NCBI GenBank assembly: GCA_934149405.1
Contig: CAKPEV010000003.1
Location: 1-64,000 of the forward strand
Reading direction: 5' to 3'
Source of the DNA: an uncultured Clostridia bacterium
Lineage (GTDB): Bacteria > Bacillota > Clostridia > TANB77 > UBA1234
DNA length: 64,000 bases
A program made the translations under genes and the position numbers. Positions 35,562 to 44,608 of the stretch are shown here, in pieces. Position 1 is the first letter of the stretch. Each line of letters starts with the position of its first letter. The notes below the pieces were generated by a model. That model worked only from the letters and a program-made list of their open reading frames with translations. It had not been told where the DNA came from and made no database searches.

Positions 35562-38500
35562 ATGTACAAAAAAGTTTCTACAAATTTAGACGCTGTCGAA
35601 AGAGAAAAAGAAATCATAGATTTCTGGAAGAAAAACAAGATTTTTGAAAAAAGTATAAAAGAAAGAGAAGGACATCCAACATTCATGTTTTATGATGGAC
35701 CACCAACAGCAAACGGAAAGCCACATATAGGTCACATTGAAACGCGTGTATTTAAAGATGTATTCCCAAGATTTTGGACAATGAAGGGTTACGAAGTTCC
35801 AAGAAAAGCAGGCTGGGATACACATGGTCTTCCAGTAGAGCTTGAAGTAGAAAAAATGCTTGGAATCAATGGTAAACCTCAAATAGAAGATTATGGCGTT
35901 GAACCATTTATAAAGAAATGTAAAGAAAGTGTTTGGAAATATAAACATGAATGGGAACTAATGAGTGATAGAGTTGGTTTCTGGGCAGATATGGAAAATC
36001 CTTATGTTACATATCATAATGATTATATCGAATCTGAATGGTGGGCATTAAAAACAATAAATGAAAAAGGTTTATTGTACAAAGGTCATAAAATAGTACC
36101 TTATTGCCCAAGATGTGGAACATCACTTTCATCACACGAAGTTGCACAAGGATATAAAGATGTTAAAGAAACATCTTGTATAGCAAAATTCAAAGTTAAA
36201 AATGAAGAAAACACATACATTCTAGCTTGGACAACAACACCATGGACACTTCCATCAAATGTTGCATTGTGCGTTAGCCCTAAAGATACTTATGTAATGG
36301 TTGAAGTTGAAGATGGCACAAGATACATATTAGCAGAAGCTTTGGTTCCAAGTGTAATAAAAGAAGAATACAAAGTAGTTCGTTCTAACACAGGAAATGA
36401 TTTATATGGCACAGAATATGAACCATTATATGACTTCGCAAAGCCTACTAAGAAAGCATACTATGTTGTAGCAGATTCATATGTTACACTTACAGATGGT
36501 ACAGGTGTTGTACATATAGCTCCTGCATTTGGTGAAGATGATAGTAGAGTTGGAAGAGATAATGATTTACCTTTCGTACAACTTGTAAATGGAGAAGGAA
36601 AATTTACAAAAGAAACAGGCAATTGGGCTGGAACATGGGTTAAAGATGCAGATAAGCTTGTTTTAAGCGATTTAAAAGAAAGAGGCTTATTATTTGCTGC
36701 ACTTCCATACGAGCATTCATATCCATTCTGCTGGAGATGTGACACACCACTTCTATATTATGCAGTAGATACATGGTTTATAAAAATGTCTGCATTAAGA
36801 GACAGACTTGTTGCAAATAACAACACAGTAAATTGGATGCCAGAGAACATAAAAGAAGGAAGATTTGGTAACTTCTTAGAGAATGTTATAGACTGGGGCT
36901 TATCTCGTTCTAGATATTGGGGAACACCACTTCCAGTATGGGAATGCGAATGTGGACATTATCATGTAATTGGAAGCATAGAAGAATTAAAGAAACTTGG
37001 TAAAGATGTTCCGGATGATATAGAATTACATAAACCATATATAGATGGAATAACTATAAAATGTGAAAAATGCGGAAAAGAAATGCATAGAGTTCCAGAT
37101 GTTATAGACTGCTGGTTTGATTCTGGTTCAATGCCATTCGCACAATACCATTATCCATTCGAAAATAAGGAATTATTTGAAAAGAGATTTCCAGCACAAT
37201 TTATAAGTGAAGCAATAGACCAAACAAGAGGATGGTTCTATACACTTATGGCAATCTCAACATTATTATTTGATAGAGCACCATTTGAAAACTGCTTAGT
37301 ATTAGGACATGTTCAGGACAAAGATGGATTAAAAATGAGCAAGCACAAAGGAAATGTAGTAGATCCATGGTCAGTACTAGATAAACAAGGCGCTGATGCT
37401 GTAAGATGGTATTTTTGTGCAAGTTCATCACCATGGCTTCCAACAAGATTTTATCCAGAAGGAATAAGTGAATATCAAAGAAAATTTATCGGAACATTTT
37501 GGAATACATATGCTTTCTATGTTCTATATGCAGACATAGATAATTTCAATCCATTAGAATATAAATTAGAATATGATAAATTATCTCAAATGGATAAGTG
37601 GGCATTATCAAAATTAAATACACTCGTAAAAGATGTAGATAGCTTAATGCAAGAATACAAGATAACAGAGAGTGCAAGATTGATACAAGACTTCACAGAT
37701 GAACTTTCTAACTGGTATGTAAGAAGATGTAGAGAAAGATTCTGGGCAAACGGAATGGAACAAGATAAGATAAATGCATATATGACATTATATACATGTT
37801 TAGTTACTTTAGCTAAAGTAACAGCACCATTTGTACCATTTATGACAGAAGAAATATATCAAAACTTAGTAAGAAACTTAGATAAAACAGCTCCAGAAAG
37901 TATTCATTTGTGTGATTATCCAGTAGCAAATGAAGAATACATCGATAAGAAACTAGAAGAAAACATGGAACTAGTATTAGAGATAGTTACACTTGGAAGA
38001 TCATGTAGAAATATATCAAACATGAAAAACAGACAAGTGCTTGCGAAAGCTTATGTTGGAACAACAAAAGAATTGTCAAAAGATTATCAAGACATAATAA
38101 AAGAAGAGCTAAATGTAAAAGAGATAGAATTTACAGAAGATGCAGGTAGATTTGTATCATATAATGTAAAGCCAAACTTAAAAACAGTTGGACCAAAATA
38201 TGGGGCAATATTGCCAACAATTAGCCAAATGTTAAAGGGTGGAGATGGAACAGAATTTGTACATGAGCTACGTGAAAAAGGCGTATTGATATTAGAAATC
38301 GGAGATGCAAAAATAGAATTAAAAGAAGAAGATTTACTAATAGAAACAACAAAATCAGAAAAATACATATCTGCACAAGAGGGAGATATAGTAGTAGTCT
38401 TAGATATAGAATTGAATGATGAACTAATTGAAGAGGGATTTGTAAGAGAGTTAATTTCAAAAATACAAAACCTAAGAAAAGACTCTGGATTTGAAGTTCA

Positions 38501-38675
38501 AAATCACATAGAAATCTACTATTCAGATAACGAAAAAATGGCAGAAATAATAGAAAGAAACAAAGCACAAATAGCAGATGAAACATTAGCAGACAAGATA
38601 GAAAAAGGCGAGGGAGAAACAGAGCTAGATATAAATGGTGAAAAAGTAAAAATAAAATTAGTAAGACTTGCATAA
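35562..38675 (+). CDS. ileS: Isoleucyl-tRNA synthetase, long (IleS2-like) form
   Basis: IleRS charges tRNA-Ile with isoleucine. The 1037-residue length, the motif PTANGKPHIGH (HIGH class I signature, about residues 47-57) and KMSKHKGN (about 589-596) fit the second bacterial class, related to eukaryotic IleRS and associated with natural mupirocin resistance. The signature keeps the normal H-x-G-H order. An editing CP1 domain with TTPWTLPSN is present. Two Cys-rich pairs (CPRCG, CEKCG) are visible. AAGGAGGAATAAAA precedes the ATG. It is expressed from the T-box promoter through mntA-hepT. Resistance is inference from family type. Confidence 0.96.
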   Translation: MYKKVSTNLDAVEREKEIIDFWKKNKIFEKSIKEREGHPTFMFYDGPPTANGKPHIGHIETRVFKDVFPRFWTMKGYEVPRKAGWDTHGLPVELEVEKMLGINGKPQIEDYGVEPFIKKCKESVWKYKHEWELMSDRVGFWADMENPYVTYHNDYIESEWWALKTINEKGLLYKGHKIVPYCPRCGTSLSSHEVAQGYKDVKETSCIAKFKVKNEENTYILAWTTTPWTLPSNVALCVSPKDTYVMVEVEDGTRYILAEALVPSVIKEEYKVVRSNTGNDLYGTEYEPLYDFAKPTKKAYYVVADSYVTLTDGTGVVHIAPAFGEDDSRVGRDNDLPFVQLVNGEGKFTKETGNWAGTWVKDADKLVLSDLKERGLLFAALPYEHSYPFCWRCDTPLLYYAVDTWFIKMSALRDRLVANNNTVNWMPENIKEGRFGNFLENVIDWGLSRSRYWGTPLPVWECECGHYHVIGSIEELKKLGKDVPDDIELHKPYIDGITIKCEKCGKEMHRVPDVIDCWFDSGSMPFAQYHYPFENKELFEKRFPAQFISEAIDQTRGWFYTLMAISTLLFDRAPFENCLVLGHVQDKDGLKMSKHKGNVVDPWSVLDKQGADAVRWYFCASSSPWLPTRFYPEGISEYQRKFIGTFWNTYAFYVLYADIDNFNPLEYKLEYDKLSQMDKWALSKLNTLVKDVDSLMQEYKITESARLIQDFTDELSNWYVRRCRERFWANGMEQDKINAYMTLYTCLVTLAKVTAPFVPFMTEEIYQNLVRNLDKTAPESIHLCDYPVANEEYIDKKLEENMELVLEIVTLGRSCRNISNMKNRQVLAKAYVGTTKELSKDYQDIIKEELNVKEIEFTEDAGRFVSYNVKPNLKTVGPKYGAILPTISQMLKGGDGTEFVHELREKGVLILEIGDAKIELKEEDLLIETTKSEKYISAQEGDIVVVLDIELNDELIEEGFVRELISKIQNLRKDSGFEVQNHIEIYYSDNEKMAEIIERNKAQIADETLADKIEKGEGETELDINGEKVKIKLVRLA

Positions 38676-38713
38676 AAACACAAAAAATGTAAGAATTTTG
38701 CCATCAAAAACCT

Positions 38714-38741
38714 TTGCAAAATTATAAAAATATGCTATAAT
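38714..38741 (+). promoter_or_regulatory. Promoter of the 6S-like RNA
   Basis: TTGCAA (38714-38719), 16 bases, TATAAT (38736-38741); the RNA would begin about 7 bases later. Confidence 0.7.
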
Positions 38742-38747
38742 AATATT

Positions 38748-38944
38748 AACCCTACAAAGTACGATTACTTGAGTTATATTTAGAACCAACACTAAATTTT
38801 AAGGGAGTTTGGAACTCTGGGTATGGTGTGCAAGCTCACACATTTATATGTGTAAGTGAGAAGCCCGTAAGTACCTAGGAGAACACCCACCTGTGTACGC
38901 AGGCTCTTAAATCCGCTCAAATTAAACGGCTTCACGTGGGGTCC
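38748..38944 (+). ncRNA. ssrS: Probable 6S RNA
   Basis: An untranslated unit of about 197 bases with its own promoter and a T run directly after it. Its two ends pair: ACCCTAC at the 5' end with GTGGGGT at the 3' end. Inside are a long hairpin (GCTCACACAT with ATGTGTAAGTGAG) and, on the 3' side, AACACCCACCTG with a small CCTG/CAGG hairpin, the layout I associate with Firmicutes 6S RNA. 6S RNA mimics open promoters and holds sigma-A RNA polymerase. It lacks the GGAAGGAAGC loop of SRP RNA and the conserved motifs of RNase P RNA. The family name is from memory; the RNA gene itself is well supported. Confidence 0.72.
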
Positions 38945-38949
38945 TTTTT

Positions 38950-39057
38950 ATGTCATTTTTAAGAGATTTTTTAGATAGAATGAAGTATAAAAATTATCAT
39001 TTGTAATTTCTAATTTAATGCTTATAAGTTTTTATAGTAATAACAAAAAACTACTTA
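38950..39057. other. Short AT-rich spacer
   Basis: Between the 6S-like RNA and the next terminator I see no gene, repeat or hairpin of note. Confidence 0.5.
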
Positions 39058-39100
39058 ATAAAAAGCTTATCTTTTATCAGTTGATAGAAGATAAGCTTTT
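39058..39100 (-). terminator. Terminator of the DUF4015 gene
   Basis: AAAAGCTTATCTT (39061-39073) pairs with AAGATAAGCTTTT (39088-39100) around an inner TATC/GATA stem; on the minus strand it ends in a T run. Confidence 0.85.
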
Positions 39101-39104
39101 AAAA

Positions 39105-40406
39105 TTATTCCTCGGTTTTCATTGTGACTTTTGTTATTGCATCATAGCAGTATTTATTGCTTGGATCCCAAAGAGTGAAGTCTTTTAATCCTAAATCATA
39201 TGTCGCTTGAATTTGTTTTGCGACTTGGTCTGTCCCATAAGTTTGATAATTTCCTTTTCCTAACCAAGAGGCTGTGAAGTCTTGAAGATAAGGTCTAATA
39301 GAAGCAACTTTTGCGCTTGAATCTCCACTATAAACTAATAATCTTTTTTGCGCATCTTGAAGTGCTCTATATATTATATCGTAAGGAGCTAAATCAGGTT
39401 TTGCAATCTTGTATTCGTTATTTGCATAGTGTGATGGGTAAACCATTGGACAAACTACATCAACAATACCAGAAATTCTTGCAAAGTCTTGTCCTATATT
39501 TTCAAAGTCTCCATCGCGTTTTGTTGTTATTCCAAAAATATCAGCAGAAATTGGTATATTGTATGGAGCTAACTCTTGCATAACTTTAGTTAAATAAGCA
39601 CAAATTGTATCTGCTTTAGAAGCAGTGGCTGAATTAAAACCATATGCAATTTCTCTTACTTTTCCCTCGGAAGATGGAAATCTAATATAATCAAATTGAA
39701 TCTCGTCAAAGCCAAGGTCTGCAGCCTCTTTTGCAAGCGATATTGGATATTCCCAAGAGTTTTCATTGTACGGGTTAGGCCAAGCTTTACCAGAATAATC
39801 TTTCCAAGTTGTTCCGTCGGCCTTTTTGTATGCAACAGTTGTTTTAACACTTCCGGCATAAATTGGATCTTTAAATGTAACTATTCTGCCAACAACATAA
39901 ATTCCATTATCGTGGAATTCTTTTAAAACAGCCTCGATATCTTTAATCATATTTCTTGATGCGCCAATATCGATTGCTGTTTGTACTTTTGAATTGTAAG
40001 ATAATTGACCACCTTCATCTTTAATATCTAAAACAATTGCATTAAAACCATATTCTTTCATTGTTTTTATAACAGAATCTCTTATGTTTTTTGTACCTGC
40101 ACCCCAGCCAGTAATATATGTAGCTTTAAAATTTTCTGGCATTGTAAGTCTACTTGTTTTTGGTGTGTCGATTATTTCTGAATGTTTATCTCCACTTTTT
40201 ATATCTTCACCACTTTGCTTTGTGTCACCAGAATCGCCTGAGATAGGTGTGATGTCTCCTGATGAAAAATCTCCAGATGTTTCAATATTGGGGTTAAAAA
40301 CGTCTTTAGTACCTTCTTTTTGAGAGGATACTTGGTTAATTCCAATGTACAATCCAAGTGTTGCTGAAACAATCATAATTATTGTAACTAAAATTTTACT
40401 ATTCAA
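39105..40406 (-). CDS. Secreted DUF4015 glycoside-hydrolase-like protein
   Basis: A 433-residue exported protein. A TTG start at 40406 is chosen because GAGGAGGG lies 6 bases upstream and it places the hydrophobic segment (about residues 5-22) at the N terminus; no ATG fits. A Ser/Gly/Asp linker (about 30-75) leads to a TIM-barrel-like domain: FKATYITGWGAG, NAIVLDIKDEGG, VVGRIVTFKDP, FDEIQFDYIRFP, ISADIFGI and VCPMVYPSHY. This matches the DUF4015 family, thought to be glycoside hydrolases; acidic residues in DIKDE and FDYIRFP are the likely catalytic ones. Substrate is unknown. It has its own promoter and terminator. Confidence 0.88.
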   Translation of the reverse strand: MNSKILVTIIMIVSATLGLYIGINQVSSQKEGTKDVFNPNIETSGDFSSGDITPISGDSGDTKQSGEDIKSGDKHSEIIDTPKTSRLTMPENFKATYITGWGAGTKNIRDSVIKTMKEYGFNAIVLDIKDEGGQLSYNSKVQTAIDIGASRNMIKDIEAVLKEFHDNGIYVVGRIVTFKDPIYAGSVKTTVAYKKADGTTWKDYSGKAWPNPYNENSWEYPISLAKEAADLGFDEIQFDYIRFPSSEGKVREIAYGFNSATASKADTICAYLTKVMQELAPYNIPISADIFGITTKRDGDFENIGQDFARISGIVDVVCPMVYPSHYANNEYKIAKPDLAPYDIIYRALQDAQKRLLVYSGDSSAKVASIRPYLQDFTASWLGKGNYQTYGTDQVAKQIQATYDLGLKDFTLWDPSNKYCYDAITKVTMKTEE

Positions 40407-40430
40407 AAAAATCCCTCCTCTATAAAGATG

Positions 40431-40459
40431 ATTATATGATATATATATTGTCACTTCAA
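40431..40459 (-). promoter_or_regulatory. Promoter of the DUF4015 gene
   Basis: On the minus strand TTGAAG (40454-40459), 17 bases, TATAAT (40431-40436). Confidence 0.6.
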
Positions 40460-40593
40460 GTAGAAAAAGAAAAGTTTTTAGGTGTTTGAAAATAGGCAAT
40501 GTCAAAAGTTTTTTAAACTTGACTTTTTGTCTTTTAAATTATAAAATATTTTAAAGTTTTTAAGAAAATAATAATTGATAGGAGGATTCTATA

Positions 40594-40721
40594 ATGGAAT
40601 TAAAAGCTACAAAAACAGAAAAAATTTAATGGATTCTTTCGTAGGTGAGTCACAAGCTAGAAATAAATATACTTATTTCGCAAGTAAGGCTAGATTCGAG
40701 ATAAAAGCAGAAAATTATTAA
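40594..40721 (+). pseudogene. Rubrerythrin N-terminal remnant
   Basis: After AGGAGG, ATG at 40594 begins MELKATKTEK and meets a stop at once. Adding one base in the A run near 40622 gives NLMDSFVGESQARNKYTYFASKA, clearly the first helix of rubrerythrin with its first iron-ligand Glu in GESQARN. The sequence then diverges and stops at 40721, so about 43 of some 180-190 residues remain. The break is a lost A in a homopolymer, not a CGG. This is a true decayed gene, in contrast to the four CGG-interrupted genes, since the rest of the reading frame is missing. Confidence 0.85.
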
Positions 40722-40749
40722 TATTGTAGAATAGAATAAGGAGAGAAAA

Positions 40750-41754
40750 ATGATTATTAATATATTATTGACAGTTTTAGGTTTTTTCCTTTTAGCAGTT
40801 GGGGCAGATATTTTGGTCGATGGTGCGGGAAGTGTTGCAAAGAAGTTTAAGATACCGGTAATAGTTATTGGTCTTACAATAGTTGCGATTGGTACATCTA
40901 TGCCAGAAATGGTTGTAAGCACTGCTGCAGCAATAACTGGACATTCGGACATGTCCATAGGAAATGTGGTTGGTAGCAATATTGCAAATCTTTTATTTAT
41001 ATTGGGGGTTTGTGCAGTTATAAAACCACTTAAGTTTAAAAAGCAAACTAAATTAATTGAAAACTTTATAGCGATTGCTACAACGATAATACTTTGTTTA
41101 GTTTGCATGATACCTAACCATATTACTCCGGCTATGCCTGAGGGAATGGCAACAAACAAACCACTTAGTGCGATACCAATTTTACAAATTACAAGAGTAG
41201 AAGGCATATTTCTTTTAATCTCATTTGCACTTTTTATAGGTTACACTATTTGGATTTCTAAAAAGGCAAATGACGAGGAAGAAGAAGTGGAAATAAAAGA
41301 ATTAAGTCTTTTTAAATCTTGTGCATTTATCGTACTTGGAATAATTGCATTAAAATTTGGGGGAGACTTGGTTGTAGAATATGTTAGTGCGATTGCAAAA
41401 GCAATTGGCATAACAGAGAGAGTAATTAGTCTTACGATAGTTGCGTTTAGTACAAGTCTTCCAGAGCTAATAACATCTATAAATGCTACTAAAAAAGGCG
41501 AAGTAGATATGGCTATTGGAAATATAATCGGTTCAGGAATATTTAATATACTTTTGATATTAGGTGTTTCTGCCGTTATTTCACCAATTAACTATGCAGT
41601 AAATTATAATTTTGATTTAATAGTACTATTGATAGCGACTATTATATTTGCAATTTTCCCATTCGTTGGTCAAAAGGATCATATGTCAAAAAGAGAAGGA
41701 ATATTTTTTATATTAGCGTATCTTGGATATTTAACCTATCTAGTGATAGCATAG
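40750..41754 (+). CDS. Sodium/calcium exchanger family protein (YrbG-like)
   Basis: A 334-residue membrane antiporter of the CaCA superfamily with about ten membrane segments and the two inverted alpha repeats that form the ion site. Repeat 1 has IVAIGTSMPEMVVS and GNVVGSNIAN; repeat 2 has IVAFSTSLPELITS and GNIIGSGIFN. The acidic residue in each PE motif is the ion ligand. Between repeats lies a short acidic cytoplasmic loop (NDEEEEVEIKE). It exchanges Na+ (or H+) against Ca2+ or a similar cation. AAGGAGAG precedes the ATG. It is followed by a terminator and so is a single-gene unit. Confidence 0.93.
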   Translation: MIINILLTVLGFFLLAVGADILVDGAGSVAKKFKIPVIVIGLTIVAIGTSMPEMVVSTAAAITGHSDMSIGNVVGSNIANLLFILGVCAVIKPLKFKKQTKLIENFIAIATTIILCLVCMIPNHITPAMPEGMATNKPLSAIPILQITRVEGIFLLISFALFIGYTIWISKKANDEEEEVEIKELSLFKSCAFIVLGIIALKFGGDLVVEYVSAIAKAIGITERVISLTIVAFSTSLPELITSINATKKGEVDMAIGNIIGSGIFNILLILGVSAVISPINYAVNYNFDLIVLLIATIIFAIFPFVGQKDHMSKREGIFFILAYLGYLTYLVIA

Positions 41755-41761
41755 TCTTGGG

Positions 41762-41793
41762 AGCATTAAGTTTTATAACTTAGTGCTTTTTTA
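41762..41793 (+). terminator. Terminator of the exchanger gene
   Basis: AGCATTAAGTT and AACTTAGTGCT form a stem with one mismatch and a 4-base loop, followed by TTTTTT. Confidence 0.85.
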
Positions 41794-41815
41794 TTAATTT
41801 TAAGAATAAATCTTA

Positions 41816-41844
41816 TTGACAAGTGAATATGATAAATATATAAT
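41816..41844 (+). promoter_or_regulatory. Consensus promoter of the ABC/GntR operon
   Basis: TTGACA (41816-41821), 17 bases, TATAAT (41839-41844). The GntR regulator encoded at the operon end is likely to act here, though I see no clear palindrome. Confidence 0.8.
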
Positions 41845-41881
41845 TGTGCTATCTCAATTAATACAGTTTGGAGGTAAAGAT

Positions 41882-42778
41882 ATGATTGAAATTAAGGAGT
41901 TGAATAAATCATATGGAAATAAGAAAGTTTTAGAGAACTTAAATTGTACTATAAAAACTGGTTCCATTTATGGTTTAATAGGTGCCAATGGTGCCGGAAA
42001 ATCCACTCTATTAAGAGTTATAATGGGGATTTTTAGAAAAGATTCTGGAAGTATAAAAATTGATGGTGAGGAACTATCAGATAATGAAAAATCAATGCAA
42101 AAGTTAGTGTATGTTCCAGATGATTTGTTTTTCTTTAAGAATTACAATTTGAAAGACATGGCAATATTTTATAGCAAAATGTATCCGAAATTTGATATGG
42201 ATTTTGCAATGAAATTTGCTGAAAAGTTGAAACTTAATACCAAACAAAAAATTCAAACATTTTCTAAAGGTATGAAAAGGCAGGCGGCACTTATATGTGC
42301 TATTTCTACAAATGCGGATTATATGTTTTTTGATGAAACGTTTGATGGAATTGATCCGGTTGTTAGAAATTACATGAAAAAAGTTATAGCAGAGCAAATG
42401 GAGAAGAAAGAGACTACAATAATTATGACAAGCCATAATCTTAGAGAGCTTGAAGATATTTGCGATAACTTAGGTCTTTTATATAAAGGCGGAGTTTTGT
42501 TTGAAAGTGATGTCGATTCATTAAAAACTAATATGTTTAAAATTCAAATTTCACTTGGAAAAGATTTTGATGAAAAAGATTTTCAAAACTTTAATGTGCT
42601 TTCTTTCAAAAAGACTGGTAGCGTAGCAACTGTTATCTTAAAGGGCGACAAAGAAGGATATGAGAAATTGTTAAATGATATGAATCCTATAATCCTAGAC
42701 TTTTTACCATTAACTTTGGAGGAAATATTTATTTATGAAATGGAGGTTTTAGGATATGAATTTAATGAAATTGTTTAA
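41882..42778 (+). CDS. ABC transporter ATPase, YtrB-like
   Basis: A 298-residue ABC ATPase. Walker A is GANGAGKST (about residues 35-43), the signature is a divergent FSKGMKRQ and Walker B is YMFFDETFDG, followed by the switch H in MTSHNLRELED. It pairs with the ABC-2-like permease that overlaps its end by 23 bases. This arrangement with a short GntR regulator is that of envelope-stress or peptide-antibiotic export operons (YtrABC type). Start at 41882 after TTTGGAGG; an upstream in-frame start at 41816 falls in the promoter. Substrate unknown. Confidence 0.92.
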   Translation: MIEIKELNKSYGNKKVLENLNCTIKTGSIYGLIGANGAGKSTLLRVIMGIFRKDSGSIKIDGEELSDNEKSMQKLVYVPDDLFFFKNYNLKDMAIFYSKMYPKFDMDFAMKFAEKLKLNTKQKIQTFSKGMKRQAALICAISTNADYMFFDETFDGIDPVVRNYMKKVIAEQMEKKETTIIMTSHNLRELEDICDNLGLLYKGGVLFESDVDSLKTNMFKIQISLGKDFDEKDFQNFNVLSFKKTGSVATVILKGDKEGYEKLLNDMNPIILDFLPLTLEEIFIYEMEVLGYEFNEIV

Positions 42779-44594
42779 TATGAAGTATTTTATGCAAAAC
42801 GTTAAAAAATCTAAGATGGCAATTCTTTTATTTTTATCAATAGTACCAATATTTACAGCATTAACAATAATTACACTTGGAAAAGATAGCATATTGGAAT
42901 TTTGGAAGCTTGGACTGGCAAATATTATTTTTATGTATATAACACCTTTTGTGCTTTCAGTAGTTTTATTTGGATATGTATATAAGAAAAAGAGCATAGA
43001 CTTTATCGGTTCAATGCCTATTAGCAGAAAGAGCATATTTATAACTAATACAATTGGCGGAAGCATTCTCCTTATTTTGTCACAATTAGTTACACTTCTT
43101 GTTTCTCTTTTGGCAGGTACACTTGTGGGTGGAACGGTGTTTGTTGGAATGCTATGGGATATTTTTGTTTATCAAAGTATAGCATACATTTTTGTGTTTA
43201 CAATCAGTAATTTAGCAATGTCTTTATCGGGCAATATTTTAACTCAAATAGTCACAACACTTCTTATTACATTTTTAATCCCATCAGGTGTTGCGTACTT
43301 CGATATATGGAATTCAGGAAACTCTTATAGAATTGCAGATGAGTATGGCATGTTATATAGCACAGTGACTGATACAAGAAATTATACGGCTCCAAGTGCA
43401 GTTTTTGGATGTGCAATTAACGGAATGTCATATGAGTATAATAATACTTCAATTGCTAAAATGGTTGTACTAAGTTTAATTTATATCGTGATTGGATATA
43501 TAATGTTTAATAAAAAAATAATGGAATCTGCAGGGGAGTCTTTTCAAAACAAATATGAACATTTAGTTGTTAAGGGGTTAACTTTAATTCCATTTGCAAT
43601 GATCTTGGTTCCTTTAGTTGAAGAAAGAGAAGGAGAAGCAATATTATTTATAATAGCAATCATTGCGGTATATTATTTAATTTATGACTTAATAACAAAC
43701 AAGAAAAACAAATTGATTACTAATTTAGTGGCAATGATAGTTTCTATTTTAGTTCTATTTAGTGTTTATGATGTTATTGCTAAAGCAGCAGAGGATACTT
43801 CATTTACATTAGAAATAGAAGATGTAAAGTCTGTTGTGGTTAAGAATGCAGGATATAATATAAAGGGACTTGATATAGAAGTTACTGATTCTGACTTAAT
43901 ACAAAAAATTCTTGTAAGTGACCGTAGATACAGTGGTTCAAGAACATACATGGATACAGAAATTAATTTAAAGAATGGAACTAAAAAATTATATGATGCA
44001 TATGTTGGAGAAGATGTGTTAGAAGTTATTCTTAAGCAGGCAAAAACTGAAGATTTTGAAGTCAAAAAAATCGAATGCAATTTCAATTTCTTTAATGCAA
44101 CAGACAAAAAGGTAAATAAAAACTTGAAAATAGCTTTAAATAATGCATTAAAAGCTAATGGAATAAACGAAATATATAGAAAAGATAATGCTAGTGGAGT
44201 ATACATATATGCATATGACTATGTAAATCATGGAATAAGGAGAATTGCTTATCCTATGAATATAAGCAAAGATGTTTTTAATATTGTCACAAAAATGTGT
44301 AACCAAAGTACAGTTGATTATATTAAAAATCGTGAATATTCATATATATACATATCAATTGGAAATGATGTTGGATATTATGGAGATTGCCCAACAGAAT
44401 TAAGAAAGTTTATTATTGAAAATAGAGATACAGTATGTAATATGGACGAAGAATATATGTATATAAGTATCGGTGTAAGTAGGTTTTACACAAATGATAT
44501 ACAAACTGTGAAAGATATTATAAAAAAGAATGATGACAAACTTTATAAAGAGGAAAAGTTTTTAGACCCTTCTTTTGACGATATAGAAATATAA
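42756..44594 (+). CDS. ABC-2 type permease with C-terminal extracytoplasmic domain
   Basis: A 612-residue protein. About ten membrane segments fill residues 20-345, with the opening FNMKYFMQNVKKSK typical of YtrC-like permeases. After the last segment (about 325-343) comes a soluble domain of about 260 residues with alternating beta strands, probably outside the cell. It is the membrane partner of the preceding ATPase. GGAGG with TTTTAGGAT precedes the ATG inside the ATPase gene. The soluble domain may sense the exported or inhibiting compound; that is inference. Confidence 0.85.
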   Translation: MNLMKLFNMKYFMQNVKKSKMAILLFLSIVPIFTALTIITLGKDSILEFWKLGLANIIFMYITPFVLSVVLFGYVYKKKSIDFIGSMPISRKSIFITNTIGGSILLILSQLVTLLVSLLAGTLVGGTVFVGMLWDIFVYQSIAYIFVFTISNLAMSLSGNILTQIVTTLLITFLIPSGVAYFDIWNSGNSYRIADEYGMLYSTVTDTRNYTAPSAVFGCAINGMSYEYNNTSIAKMVVLSLIYIVIGYIMFNKKIMESAGESFQNKYEHLVVKGLTLIPFAMILVPLVEEREGEAILFIIAIIAVYYLIYDLITNKKNKLITNLVAMIVSILVLFSVYDVIAKAAEDTSFTLEIEDVKSVVVKNAGYNIKGLDIEVTDSDLIQKILVSDRRYSGSRTYMDTEINLKNGTKKLYDAYVGEDVLEVILKQAKTEDFEVKKIECNFNFFNATDKKVNKNLKIALNNALKANGINEIYRKDNASGVYIYAYDYVNHGIRRIAYPMNISKDVFNIVTKMCNQSTVDYIKNREYSYIYISIGNDVGYYGDCPTELRKFIIENRDTVCNMDEEYMYISIGVSRFYTNDIQTVKDIIKKNDDKLYKEEKFLDPSFDDIEI

Positions 44595-44608
44595 TGGAGG
44601 TGGAATAG

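Noticed and set aside
38748..38944. SRP RNA, RNase P RNA or a riboswitch
   Set aside because: The SRP GGAAGGAAGC loop and the RNase P core motifs are missing, and no coding gene follows on the same strand, so a riboswitch is unlikely.
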